Origin: Massilia endophytica
GTDB taxonomy: Bacteria; Pseudomonadota; Gammaproteobacteria; Burkholderiales; Burkholderiaceae_D
Assembly: GCF_021165955.1 (NCBI RefSeq)
Contig: NZ_CP088952.1
Span: 2,294,001-2,358,000, forward strand
Length of the DNA: 64,000 nucleotides
Direction: 5' to 3'
Part shown: in pieces, positions 1 through 7,703 of the stretch
How positions within the stretch are numbered: the first letter of the stretch is position 1
Layout: each line of letters opens with the position of its first letter
Translations under genes and position numbers: made by a program
The notes under the pieces: generated by a model
What the model was told of the DNA's origin: nothing
Seen by the model: only the letters and a program-made list of their open reading frames with translations
The model's database searches: none

Positions 1-654
1 GCCGCATTCGTAGGCCACATCGGCGATCCTGCTTTCCGGCTTCTTCTCGATGATGGCCCTTGCGGCTGACAGCCGGCACTGCACCAGCAGCTGGCGCGGC
101 GAGTGATGGAACACCTTCTGGAACAGGCGCTCCACCCGCGACAGCGACAATCCCGCCTGGTCCGCCAGCTCCTGAAGGCAGATATTCTGCTGATAGTTTT
201 CATGGATGTATTCGGCGATATGGGCAATCTGCCGATACGCGGGATTCGGGTCGTCCGGCATGCCGAGATCGCGCGAAGTGCCGATCAGGCCGAGCACCCG
301 GCCGTCCTTGTCACGCAAGGGCATTTTCCGGGTGATGCACCATCCGCGGCTGCGTCCGGGATAGATGTGCAGTTCGAGGTGCTTGTCGATGGAGGCCCCG
401 CTTTCGATCACCTTGCGGTCCTGCGCGACGTAGGTCTCTGCCAGGGCCCGCGGGAACAGGTCCAGCGCAGTCTTCCCGATCACGTCCTCCTTATGCCTTA
501 CTCCGCAACGGCGCACCATTGTGCGGTTGATGCCAAGATAGCGCCCTTCCCTGTCCTTGACGAAGAACGCCACGTCGTCCAGGGCGTCGAACATGGCCTC
601 GATGGCGCCGATACTGATCGATTCCAGATCGCCAAAGCCTGGCTCATTGATCAT
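1..654 (-). CDS. PAS-domain AraC-family regulator (3' end cut by window edge)
   Basis: The 218 visible residues start with a PAS-like sensor (about residues 10-125, with FFVKDREGRY and GRVLGLIGTSRD) and continue into an AraC-type helix-turn-helix (YIHENYQQNICLQELADQAG, then SRVERLFQKVF). The second half of the DNA-binding domain runs off the left edge. The start is chosen at 654 because an AGGAGG Shine-Dalgarno lies 8 nt upstream. It is divergent from the lhp-like operon at 823, and AraC-type activators control hydroxyproline catabolic operons in other bacteria, so local control of that operon is the likely role. The link is inferred from position. The family call is firm; the ligand is unknown. 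Confidence 0.85.
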   Translation of the reverse strand, partial: MINEPGFGDLESISIGAIEAMFDALDDVAFFVKDREGRYLGINRTMVRRCGVRHKEDVIGKTALDLFPRALAETYVAQDRKVIESGASIDKHLELHIYPGRSRGWCITRKMPLRDKDGRVLGLIGTSRDLGMPDDPNPAYRQIAHIAEYIHENYQQNICLQELADQAGLSLSRVERLFQKVFHHSPRQLLVQCRLSAARAIIEKKPESRIADVAYECG

Positions 655-822
655 TTCCACTTCCTCCTGAGCATGAATATATGCGCTTCGCGGCGGCTTG
701 GCAACGCCGTTTCGGCCTGTGCCGATTTCGGCCTGCTTGCCGCACGCATCGAGCAAGACCGGCGCCTCCCCAAAACGTAGGATGATGCTTTCGACACATA
801 CGAAGACAAAGGAGAGTTGGTC

Positions 823-1719
823 ATGTGGAAAGGCGTTCTTCCAGCGGTCACGACGAAATTCCAGGAGAGCGGCGAGCTCGATCACGATGAGATGATGCGC
901 TGCTTCCAGCTCCAGATGGATGCCGGTGTGGACGGGCTCATTGCGTGCGGCTCGCTGGGCGAAGGCCCCATGCTGACGCACGACGAGCGTATCGAGGTCC
1001 TCAAGCTGTGCAAGGAGGCGAGCGGCAGCAAGCCCTCCCTCCTGACCGTGGCCGAGGCGGCGACCCAGGATGCCTGCGCCCTGGCCCGCAAGGCGGCGCG
1101 CGCCGGCGCCGATGGTTTGATGGTGGTTCCGAGCACGATCTACCATACCGACCCGCGCGAAACGGTGGCCACGCTGACGGCCATCGCCCGCGCCAGCGAC
1201 CTTCCCATCATGATCTATTCCAACCGCCTGGCGTACCGCGTCGACGTGACGGTCGAGATCATGGAGGAGCTCGCCAAGATCGACCAGATCGTGGCCGTCA
1301 AGGAGTCCTCCGACGACATCCGGCGCAGTACCGATATCATCAACCGCTTCGGCGACCGTTTCGACCTGCTGACCGGCGTGGACAACCTGGCGTTCGAAGC
1401 GCTGGCGGTTGGCGCCACGGGCTGGGTGGCCGGCCTGTGCCTGGCCTTCCCCGACGAAACGGTGGCGATCTATCGCCTGATGCAGGCCGGCCGCCACAGC
1501 GAAGCGCTCGACATCTACCGCTGGTTCCGTCCCCTGCTGGACCTCGACGTTTCCACTTACCTGGTCCAGAACATCAAGCTGGCGGAAACGCTGGCAATCG
1601 GCTCCAACGACCGGGTGCGCGCGCCGCGCCTGCCGCTGGCTGGGGAACGGCGCGCCAGCGTGGCCCAAACCATCCAGGCGGCCATCGCCCGCCGCCCGGC
1701 ACTGCCTGCCCTGGTGTGA
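823..1719 (+). CDS. DapA-family lyase, probable 1-pyrroline-4-hydroxy-2-carboxylate deaminase (LhpC-like)
   Basis: This 298-residue class I aldolase/DapA-fold protein has the GSLGEGPMLTHDER substrate loop, a catalytic Tyr132 (IMIYSNR) and the Schiff-base Lys160 (VAVKESSDD), close to the Tyr133/Lys161 layout of DapA. It is the first gene of an operon with three dehydrogenase-subunit genes, which points to the hydroxyproline pathway deaminase that converts pyrroline-4-hydroxy-2-carboxylate to 2-oxoglutarate semialdehyde, rather than lysine biosynthesis. ATG at 823 is preferred over the in-frame TTG at 817 because GGAGAG lies 6 nt upstream. The stop overlaps the next start (GTGA). A different keto-acid lyase function within the family remains possible. 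Confidence 0.8.
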   Translation: MWKGVLPAVTTKFQESGELDHDEMMRCFQLQMDAGVDGLIACGSLGEGPMLTHDERIEVLKLCKEASGSKPSLLTVAEAATQDACALARKAARAGADGLMVVPSTIYHTDPRETVATLTAIARASDLPIMIYSNRLAYRVDVTVEIMEELAKIDQIVAVKESSDDIRRSTDIINRFGDRFDLLTGVDNLAFEALAVGATGWVAGLCLAFPDETVAIYRLMQAGRHSEALDIYRWFRPLLDLDVSTYLVQNIKLAETLAIGSNDRVRAPRLPLAGERRASVAQTIQAAIARRPALPALV

Positions 1720-2834
1720 CGAAGCCTGACGTGATCGTGGTCGGCGCCGGCATTGTCGGCGCCGCGTGCGCCGTCGAACTCCAGTCCCGGGGGCGCCAGG
1801 TCCTGCTCGTCGACCGGCTGTACCCGGGCGCAGGCGTGACCGCCGCGGGCATGGGCCACCTGGTCGCACTGGACGAGACTGAAGACGAGCTCGATCTATG
1901 CCTCCTCTCCCTGAAGCACTGGGATGCCTATCTCCGCGACAAGGGCGGCTTGGCCGAACACAGCCGCTGCGGGACGCTGTGGGTGGCGGAAGACGAAGAC
2001 CAGATGGCGCACGCGGCTGCCCGTGCGGAAAAGCTGGCGCGAAAGGGCTGGCAGGCCAGCCAGCTGACGGGCGCCCAGGTGGCGGCGGCCGAGCCTTCGC
2101 TGCGCGGGGGCCTGGCAGGCGGGGTCCTGGTCAGTGCCGACGGCGTCGTCTATCCGCCGGCGGTCGCGAGGGACCTGGCCATGCAGCTGCTCGCCATGGG
2201 CGGCAGAACCATGTTCGGCGCAGCGGTCAGGGCCATCGGCGACCGCTGCATCGAGCTGGATAGCGGACAGCGTATCGATACCGGGGACGTGGTGCTCGCA
2301 GCAGGGAACGGCGTCCCCCAGCTGCTTCCCGATATGCCCGTCTTCCCCCGCAAGGGGCACCTTGCCATCACGGACCGCTACCCCGGGCGGCTCTCCCATC
2401 AGGTCGTCAGCATGGGCTATGGGCAGACAGCAGCCGGAAGCGACGCGCTGGCCGTGGCGGCCAATGTCCAGCCCCGCCCCACCGGGCAATGGCTGATCGG
2501 CTCGTGCCGCCAGGATGGCATCGAGAATACCGACCCCGATCCCAGGGTCCTGGCCGCCGTGCTGCGCAGCGCCATCGCGCTGCTGCCCTGTCTGGCGGAG
2601 ATGCGCATCCTAAGGAGCTGGACAGGCATGCGTCCCGCCACCCCTGACGGCAGGCCCATCATCGGGCGGCATCCGGCCCGTGCGGGCACATGGCTCGCGG
2701 CGGGGCATGAAGGCCTGGGTGTGACCACGGCGTTCGGCACGGCGCAGCTGCTGGCGGATCTCATGTCGGGCCGGCCGCCTGCCCTCGCCACCGATCTCTA
2801 TTCACCATCGAGGTTCATTCATGATCCAGCCTGA
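1716..2834 (+). CDS. FAD-dependent D-amino-acid (D-hydroxyproline) dehydrogenase subunit
   Basis: A 372-residue DAO-family flavoprotein. The N-terminal dinucleotide-binding motif is G10-A-G12-I-V-G15, followed by a conserved C-terminal block (GMRPATPDGRPIIG, then GHEGLGVTTAFGTAQLLADL) typical of glycine oxidase/HcnC/LhpB-like proteins. It starts at a GTG that overlaps the lyase stop by 4 nt and ends 14 nt inside the next gene, so the operon is translationally coupled. With the small 2Fe-2S protein and the larger flavoprotein downstream it forms the three-subunit dehydrogenase seen for D-hydroxyproline and for octopine/nopaline oxidases. An opine substrate is the main alternative. Confidence 0.8.
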   Translation: MTKPDVIVVGAGIVGAACAVELQSRGRQVLLVDRLYPGAGVTAAGMGHLVALDETEDELDLCLLSLKHWDAYLRDKGGLAEHSRCGTLWVAEDEDQMAHAAARAEKLARKGWQASQLTGAQVAAAEPSLRGGLAGGVLVSADGVVYPPAVARDLAMQLLAMGGRTMFGAAVRAIGDRCIELDSGQRIDTGDVVLAAGNGVPQLLPDMPVFPRKGHLAITDRYPGRLSHQVVSMGYGQTAAGSDALAVAANVQPRPTGQWLIGSCRQDGIENTDPDPRVLAAVLRSAIALLPCLAEMRILRSWTGMRPATPDGRPIIGRHPARAGTWLAAGHEGLGVTTAFGTAQLLADLMSGRPPALATDLYSPSRFIHDPA

Positions 2835-3084
2835 CAGCAGCTGCGCCGTGACCGTCAATGGCATATCCGTCCGCGTTCCGCCCGGCGCATCCGTCGCCGC
2901 TGCACTTGTGGCGGCCGGAACCCTGTGCACCAGACGGTCGGTGACGGGGCAAATGCGCTTTGCCTTCTGCGGCATCGGGCAATGCCAGGAATGCCGGGTC
3001 AGCATCGACGGCCAGCCTCACCGGCTTGCTTGCCGCACCAGCTGCAAGGAGGGAATGCACATCGTCACCGGAGGAGAGGGATGA
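2821..3084 (+). CDS. small (2Fe-2S)-binding subunit of the dehydrogenase (LhpF/HcnA-like)
   Basis: An 87-residue ferredoxin-like protein with cysteines 50, 55, 58 and 71 in the spacing C-x4-C-x2-C-x12-C of plant-type 2Fe-2S domains (Fer2_4/HcnA). It would pass electrons between the two flavoprotein subunits. It overlaps the gene before it by 14 nt and the gene after it by 4 nt (ATGA), with a GGAGGAGAGGG ribosome site for the downstream gene inside its last codons. Small size and position between the two flavoproteins are as in lhp, hcn and octopine oxidase operons. Confidence 0.82.
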   Translation: MIQPDSSCAVTVNGISVRVPPGASVAAALVAAGTLCTRRSVTGQMRFAFCGIGQCQECRVSIDGQPHRLACRTSCKEGMHIVTGGEG

Positions 3085-4322
3085 AGCTCCACATCATCGG
3101 AAGCGGACCGGCCGGCCTCGCCGCGGCGGAGGCGGGCCTGGCAGCGGGGGCGCAGGTATGCCTCATCGACGACAACCCGGCGCCAGGAGGCCAGATCTGG
3201 CGCGGCGGCCCCGGCGCCTGGACCGACCCGCGCGCCAGGGCCCTGTGGGAGCAGGTGAAGGACCACCCGCGCCTGACGCAGCTGCAGACAGCCCAGGTGG
3301 TCGGGGCGGTCGCCCCCGGGAGCCTGCTTCTGGAGAACGAAACTGGCGGAACCCTCGTGCAGTTCGAGCGCCTGATCGTCTGTTCCGGCGCACGGGAAGT
3401 CGTTTTGCCCTTCCCCGGCTGGACCTTGCCTGGGGTTACCGGCGCTGGCGGGCTGCAGGCGCTGATCAAGGGCGGCATGGCGGTGCGTGGCCGCCAGGTG
3501 GTGGTAGCCGGTTCCGGCCCGCTGCTGCTCGCCACGGCGGCCACGGCGCTGGCGGCGGGAGCCCGGATCGAGGCCATCGTCGAGCATCAAGGGCTTTCCC
3601 GGCTAAGCCGGTTTGGCTTCGGCCTGGCGCTCAGGCATCCCGGCAAGCTCCGGCAGGCGGTCTCCCTGTTCGCCGCACTGCGAGGCATTCCTTACCTGGC
3701 CGCTGGGCAGATTGTGGAAGCCCGGGGCCCGGACGCGCTGCAGCGTGTTGTCGTCCGGACGCCGCGCGCCGTCAGGGAATTCGCCTGCGATTTCCTCGCT
3801 GCCGGATTCGGCCTGAGTCCGAATACCGACCTAGGCCAGTTGCTCGGCTGCGCCATCGCCGGGGGCGCGATCGAGGCGGACCAGCGCCAGAGAACTTCGG
3901 TGCAGCATGTCTGGGCTGCCGGTGAATGTACCGGCATCGGAGGCGTGGACAAAGCGCTGATAGAAGGCCGGATCGCGGCGCTCGATGCGCTGGGCCTGGC
4001 GCCGACTGCCCGCGAATTGTCCGTCCGCCGCCAGTGCCACGATTTTTCCGCCCTGCTTGCGCGCAGTTTCGCGCTCCGGCCCTCGCTGAAAGACATGTGC
4101 AGGCCAGAGACCATCGTGTGCAGATGCGAGGACGTCACCGCTTCCGCACTGGGCCCGCATGGCGGCTGGCGCGAGGCGAAGCTCGCTACGCGCGTGGGCA
4201 TGGGTGCTTGCCAGGGCAAGACATGCTCCGCAGCGTGCAGCTTCCTGTTCGACTGGACCGGGCCAGGCGCGCGCATGCCGATCATGCCCGCCAGCGCGGG
4301 CGCCCTGTCACAGATTGAATGA
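3081..4322 (+). CDS. NAD(P)/FAD-dependent dehydrogenase subunit with C-terminal BFD-like 2Fe-2S domain (LhpE/HcnB-like)
   Basis: A 413-residue pyridine-nucleotide-disulfide-type flavoprotein. GSGPAG at residues 7-12 binds FAD, a second nucleotide motif (VVVAGSGPLLLATA) lies near residue 140, and WAAGECTGIGG precedes the C-terminal region. The last 70 residues hold a BFD-like cluster, with CRCED near 346 and GMGACQGKTC near 374-383. It completes the three-subunit dehydrogenase. No epimerase or semialdehyde dehydrogenase gene is visible, so the pathway must be completed beyond the left edge or elsewhere. The stop lies 15 bp from the convergent M24 peptidase gene end region, which it overlaps. 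Confidence 0.8.
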   Translation: MKLHIIGSGPAGLAAAEAGLAAGAQVCLIDDNPAPGGQIWRGGPGAWTDPRARALWEQVKDHPRLTQLQTAQVVGAVAPGSLLLENETGGTLVQFERLIVCSGAREVVLPFPGWTLPGVTGAGGLQALIKGGMAVRGRQVVVAGSGPLLLATAATALAAGARIEAIVEHQGLSRLSRFGFGLALRHPGKLRQAVSLFAALRGIPYLAAGQIVEARGPDALQRVVVRTPRAVREFACDFLAAGFGLSPNTDLGQLLGCAIAGGAIEADQRQRTSVQHVWAAGECTGIGGVDKALIEGRIAALDALGLAPTARELSVRRQCHDFSALLARSFALRPSLKDMCRPETIVCRCEDVTASALGPHGGWREAKLATRVGMGACQGKTCSAACSFLFDWTGPGARMPIMPASAGALSQIE

Positions 4323-5519
4323 GGCCCAGTCTTCGAGGGACGTGGCGGGTTGCGTAAACCACTTCGGTCCCTCCGCCGTCATATAGAAGTGATCTTCCAG
4401 CCGGACGCCGAATTTCCCCGGCACACAGATCATAGGTTCATTCGAGAAGCACATCCCCGGTTCAAGGACACGCCGCTCGCCGCCTACCAGATAGGGCCCC
4501 TCATGGATATCGAGGCCGATGCCGTGCCCCGTACGATGCGGCAGGCCCGGCAAGGCGTAGCCGGGGCCGAAGCCATTGGCCTCCAGCGAGCGGCGTGCCG
4601 CCTTGTCCACTTCCTCGCAAGCCACGCCCAGTTGCGCCGCCTCGAAGGCCGCGGCCTGCGCCTGCTTCTCGGCATTCCAGACAAAACGCTGCTGCTCGCT
4701 GGGTTCGCCGAACACATAGGTGCGGGTGATATCCGAGATGTAGTTGTGAACCTTGCAGCCGGTGTCGATCAGCACCGTGTCGCCGCGCTTCAGCGTCTGC
4801 ACGTAGTTGACGCCGTGCGGGTAGGAAGTCGCCTCGCCAAACAGCACAATACAGAAGTAGGAGCCGCTCGCGCCGACCCGCCTGTGCGCGAGATGGATGA
4901 ACTCCTGGACTTCCGCACTGGTGATGCCTTCGTGCAGAATCGACGCTGCGGCACGTTGTACCGCCATCGTCATGTTCATTGCGCATTGAATCAGGGCCAG
5001 TTCCGCCTCCGACTTGCGCATGCGGCAGAACGAGGTCACCGGATGGGCGCTATGCAGGCTGTAGCCGGAAGCCGCAGCACGTATCGCCTCGAACAGGAAC
5101 AGCGGCGTGCTTTCGTCGATGTAGAGCCGGGGCGCGGCAAGGCCGCCATGTTCGTCCAGTATCTGGCGCAAGACCTGCGCCGGATCTTCATGTTCTTCCC
5201 AGCAGCGGATATCGCCTTCGACGACCATGAACTGCCGGATCGTACCTTCTTCGAACCTGGGCGCGATATACACCAGGTCCCCCGTGGCCGGCAGCACGGC
5301 TCCTACCATCCGCTCGCTGGGGCTCCAGCGGACACCGGAAAAGTAGGTCAGGTTGCTCCCCGCATTAAGGTACAGGGCGCCGATCTCGTGACGCCGCATG
5401 AACTCCTGGGCGCGCCTGATCCGGGAGCGATGCTCACTGGCCGTGATCGGCGTAGCGCCTTCCGTCATCGTCGTCAGGCGATCCAGTGCCGCCTGGCTGG
5501 AAATTCCACCAATACTCAT
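4308..5519 (-). CDS. M24-family metallopeptidase (Xaa-Pro peptidase/creatinase fold)
   Basis: A 403-residue two-domain pita-bread peptidase. All five metal ligands of the family are visible: D252 and D263 (DTGCKVHNYISDITR), H332 (HRTGHGIG), E361 (SNEPM) and E375 (VRLEDHF). The N-terminal domain contains NLTYFSGVRWSP, usual for Xaa-Pro peptidases. The start at 5519 has GGAG 5 nt upstream; a longer open frame to 6329 overlaps arginine succinyltransferase and is rejected. It lies 122 nt downstream of that gene, on the same strand, so it is probably the last gene of the cyanophycinase/arginine set. The substrate is unknown; a role in splitting arginine-containing dipeptides is inferred. Confidence 0.82.
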   Translation of the reverse strand: MSIGGISSQAALDRLTTMTEGATPITASEHRSRIRRAQEFMRRHEIGALYLNAGSNLTYFSGVRWSPSERMVGAVLPATGDLVYIAPRFEEGTIRQFMVVEGDIRCWEEHEDPAQVLRQILDEHGGLAAPRLYIDESTPLFLFEAIRAAASGYSLHSAHPVTSFCRMRKSEAELALIQCAMNMTMAVQRAAASILHEGITSAEVQEFIHLAHRRVGASGSYFCIVLFGEATSYPHGVNYVQTLKRGDTVLIDTGCKVHNYISDITRTYVFGEPSEQQRFVWNAEKQAQAAAFEAAQLGVACEEVDKAARRSLEANGFGPGYALPGLPHRTGHGIGLDIHEGPYLVGGERRVLEPGMCFSNEPMICVPGKFGVRLEDHFYMTAEGPKWFTQPATSLEDWASFNL

Positions 5520-5641
5520 TGCATCTCCATCGAAATGTGCATAGACAGGCAGCGATTCTATGCCAGCACACTGCAACGAACACACGGCTGTGCCGATTTC
5601 CCCGATTTCCGGCGTCGAATTTTCCAGGCGCGGCGCGAGCG

Positions 5642-6679
5642 CTAAGGGAATACGTCGTCCACGCGCACGGCACAAGCCAGGGCGCCTTCGGCCAGTGCCA
5701 GCCGCTCGAACGCCGGGGGCCGTATCTGCAGGATATCGTCGAGGAACTCCCCGTGCGCGATCGTGGCGCGGAAGCCTTCGCGCTCCATATTGGCGACCAG
5801 GCAGGCCTCGGCCGACACATCTGCTTCGGCACGCAGCCGCACATTGTGGGCCGACACCACGGAGCGCAGCATGGCGACGCGCGCTTCCGCAATCGGACCG
5901 CCATCGAAGATGTCGACGTAGGAGTCCACATCGAAGCCTTCCGCCACCAGAATACCGAACGGCAGTTCGGCGTCCGGATGCAGCTGGCCCATGGCCCACT
6001 GGGCGTCCTTTGTCAGCAGCGACACATAGACAGGCATGCGCGGCATCAGCTCCGCAATGAAGCTCTTGGACCGGCCACCCGTACGGTGCTCGGCCTCGGG
6101 AAACGGCATCTTGAAGAAGCGGTGTCCCAGCGCATCCCACACCGGGCTGTTGCCTTCCTCGTCGCACAGGCCGGGGTTCTCCGCTCCTATCCGTTCTGCG
6201 AACAGGTGCGGGTAGTTGCGGATGAAGAGCAGCCGTCCGCGCGACAGCAGTTGGGGCGCGAGCGTATCGCCATATTCGGGCTCGATGTAGAAGGAACTGA
6301 GCAAGGTGTGGCCGGAGAGGTCTTCGCACAGGCGCAAGGTGTGCTCCCGATTGGTGATGCCCAGTTCCTCGCTCGCGTGCGCGAGAAACTCGTTACGGTA
6401 GCAGTAGAAGCGGCCGTTCGAGGCCGCCCTGGCGACGATGCCGCTGGTGCCCACCACCCGCCCCGCCTGCAGGTCCTCCAGCACGAAGTGGTAGATTTCG
6501 TCGCCGTTCGGCGCCTCGCTGCCAGCGAAGGCCTTGATCGAACGTTCGACCCGCGCCGCCAGCCGGGCACGATCGGGTTTCAGGGTACGGATGCCGAATG
6601 TCGCGGCCCTGGAGAATTTTTCCATGGCATCGAGATCGTCCAGGGTCGCCGGACGCAACAGGTAGTCCAGGTGCTTCAT
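5642..6679 (-). CDS. astA: arginine N-succinyltransferase
   Basis: A 345-residue member of the AstA/AruF-AruG family, which transfers a succinyl group from succinyl-CoA to arginine, the first step of the ammonia-producing AST pathway. Diagnostic blocks are the acyl-CoA loop (LAPQLLSRGRLLFIRNYP), WDALGHRFFKMPFPEAE and KSFIAELMPRMPVYVSLL. Its ATG overlaps the stop of the upstream regulator gene (ATGA). No astB, astC, astD or astE lies in the window, so the rest of the pathway must be elsewhere or the enzyme works with another route. Its linkage to a cyanophycinase suggests use of the arginine released from that polymer. Confidence 0.88.
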   Translation of the reverse strand: MKHLDYLLRPATLDDLDAMEKFSRAATFGIRTLKPDRARLAARVERSIKAFAGSEAPNGDEIYHFVLEDLQAGRVVGTSGIVARAASNGRFYCYRNEFLAHASEELGITNREHTLRLCEDLSGHTLLSSFYIEPEYGDTLAPQLLSRGRLLFIRNYPHLFAERIGAENPGLCDEEGNSPVWDALGHRFFKMPFPEAEHRTGGRSKSFIAELMPRMPVYVSLLTKDAQWAMGQLHPDAELPFGILVAEGFDVDSYVDIFDGGPIAEARVAMLRSVVSAHNVRLRAEADVSAEACLVANMEREGFRATIAHGEFLDDILQIRPPAFERLALAEGALACAVRVDDVFP

Positions 6680-7686
6680 TCCATCTCCTCTCCGGCGTTA
6701 TAGGTCTCGACCAGCGGCATGGCATGCCGGGCACGCTCCTCGCGCGGAGTGCAGCCAAAGTAATTGCGGTAAGTGGTGGAGAAATGCGAGCCCGAAGTAA
6801 ACCCGCAGGCCAGCCCCACTTGCTGTATCGAGAGCGTGGTCTGTCTTAACTGGCGGCGGGCGTGCTTGAGCCTCAGCTCCAGGTAGTAGCGCGAAGGGAA
6901 GGTATCCAGGTGCTGGCGGAAGAGCCGTTCGAGCTGGCGGCGCGACACTCCCACCAGCTGCGCGATGTCTTCGGCAGGCAGGGGCTCGGCCAGATTGGCC
7001 GCCATGAGTTCCAGCGCATCCTTGAGCCGCGTGGACGCCACCGCAGGCTGCGCCGACGCGCGCACGGGCTGGCGCTCGTCGCCCCCGCGCAGCCGCTCCA
7101 GCCCCAGCACCACCGCCACTTCGGCCGCAAACATGCTGCCGTGCCGCTTGCCCAGCCAGTGCAGGAGCAGGTCGATCACCGCTGCGCCGGCGCCGGCGCT
7201 GATACGGTTGCGGTCAAGCTCATAGAGCCCCGGTGTGAACACCGTATCGGGATAGCGCCGCACCGCCTCCGCGTGACATTGCCAGTCGATGGCGGCACGG
7301 TAGCCATCGAGCAGCCCGTGCTGCGCCAGCACCTGCGCGCCCATGCCGCAGGCCCCCAGTACCCACGCTCCGTTCTCCCCAAGGCGGCGCAACTGCTGCC
7401 CCAGCTGGTGGCTGGACGCTTCGCTCAAACGCCCGTCGATGCGCTCATCCGCGATCAACAGGAGCAGGCCGGGAGACTCGCCACCCAATCCGGCCAGCGG
7501 CTCCGCAGCGAGCGTGAGGCCACATTGCGACGGAGCAGCCTCGCCTTCAGGGCTGAATTGGCGCAGCCGGTAAAGGAACTCCCCTTCGACCTCATTGGCA
7601 GCCGTAAACGCGGCACGCACGGCCCCCAGCGTGAACAGTGAGAAGCCGGGCAGCAAAACCAATGAAACGGAATAGGGATTCCCCAT
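6676..7686 (-). CDS. GATase1-like AraC-family transcriptional regulator (ArgR/CdhR type)
   Basis: A 336-residue regulator with an N-terminal DJ-1/PfpI-like domain (about 1-185; LGACGMGAQVLAQHGLLDG is the nucleophile-elbow region) and a C-terminal AraC HTH (about 225-325; LVGVSRRQLERLFRQHL, then IQQVGLACGFTSGSHFSTTYR). Pseudomonas ArgR, which controls arginine catabolism, and CdhR have this layout. It lies 17 nt after the cyanophycinase stop and overlaps astA by 4 nt, so it is probably co-transcribed with the genes it regulates. Arginine sensing is inferred from context and not shown by residues. Confidence 0.87.
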   Translation of the reverse strand: MGNPYSVSLVLLPGFSLFTLGAVRAAFTAANEVEGEFLYRLRQFSPEGEAAPSQCGLTLAAEPLAGLGGESPGLLLLIADERIDGRLSEASSHQLGQQLRRLGENGAWVLGACGMGAQVLAQHGLLDGYRAAIDWQCHAEAVRRYPDTVFTPGLYELDRNRISAGAGAAVIDLLLHWLGKRHGSMFAAEVAVVLGLERLRGGDERQPVRASAQPAVASTRLKDALELMAANLAEPLPAEDIAQLVGVSRRQLERLFRQHLDTFPSRYYLELRLKHARRQLRQTTLSIQQVGLACGFTSGSHFSTTYRNYFGCTPREERARHAMPLVETYNAGEEME

Positions 7687-7703
7687 GCTTTATTCCCAGA
7701 TCA

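Noticed and set aside
5520..6329. N-terminal extension of the M24 peptidase frame
   Set aside because: Overlaps astA in another frame; the M24 start at 5519 has GGAG upstream and a normal family length results.
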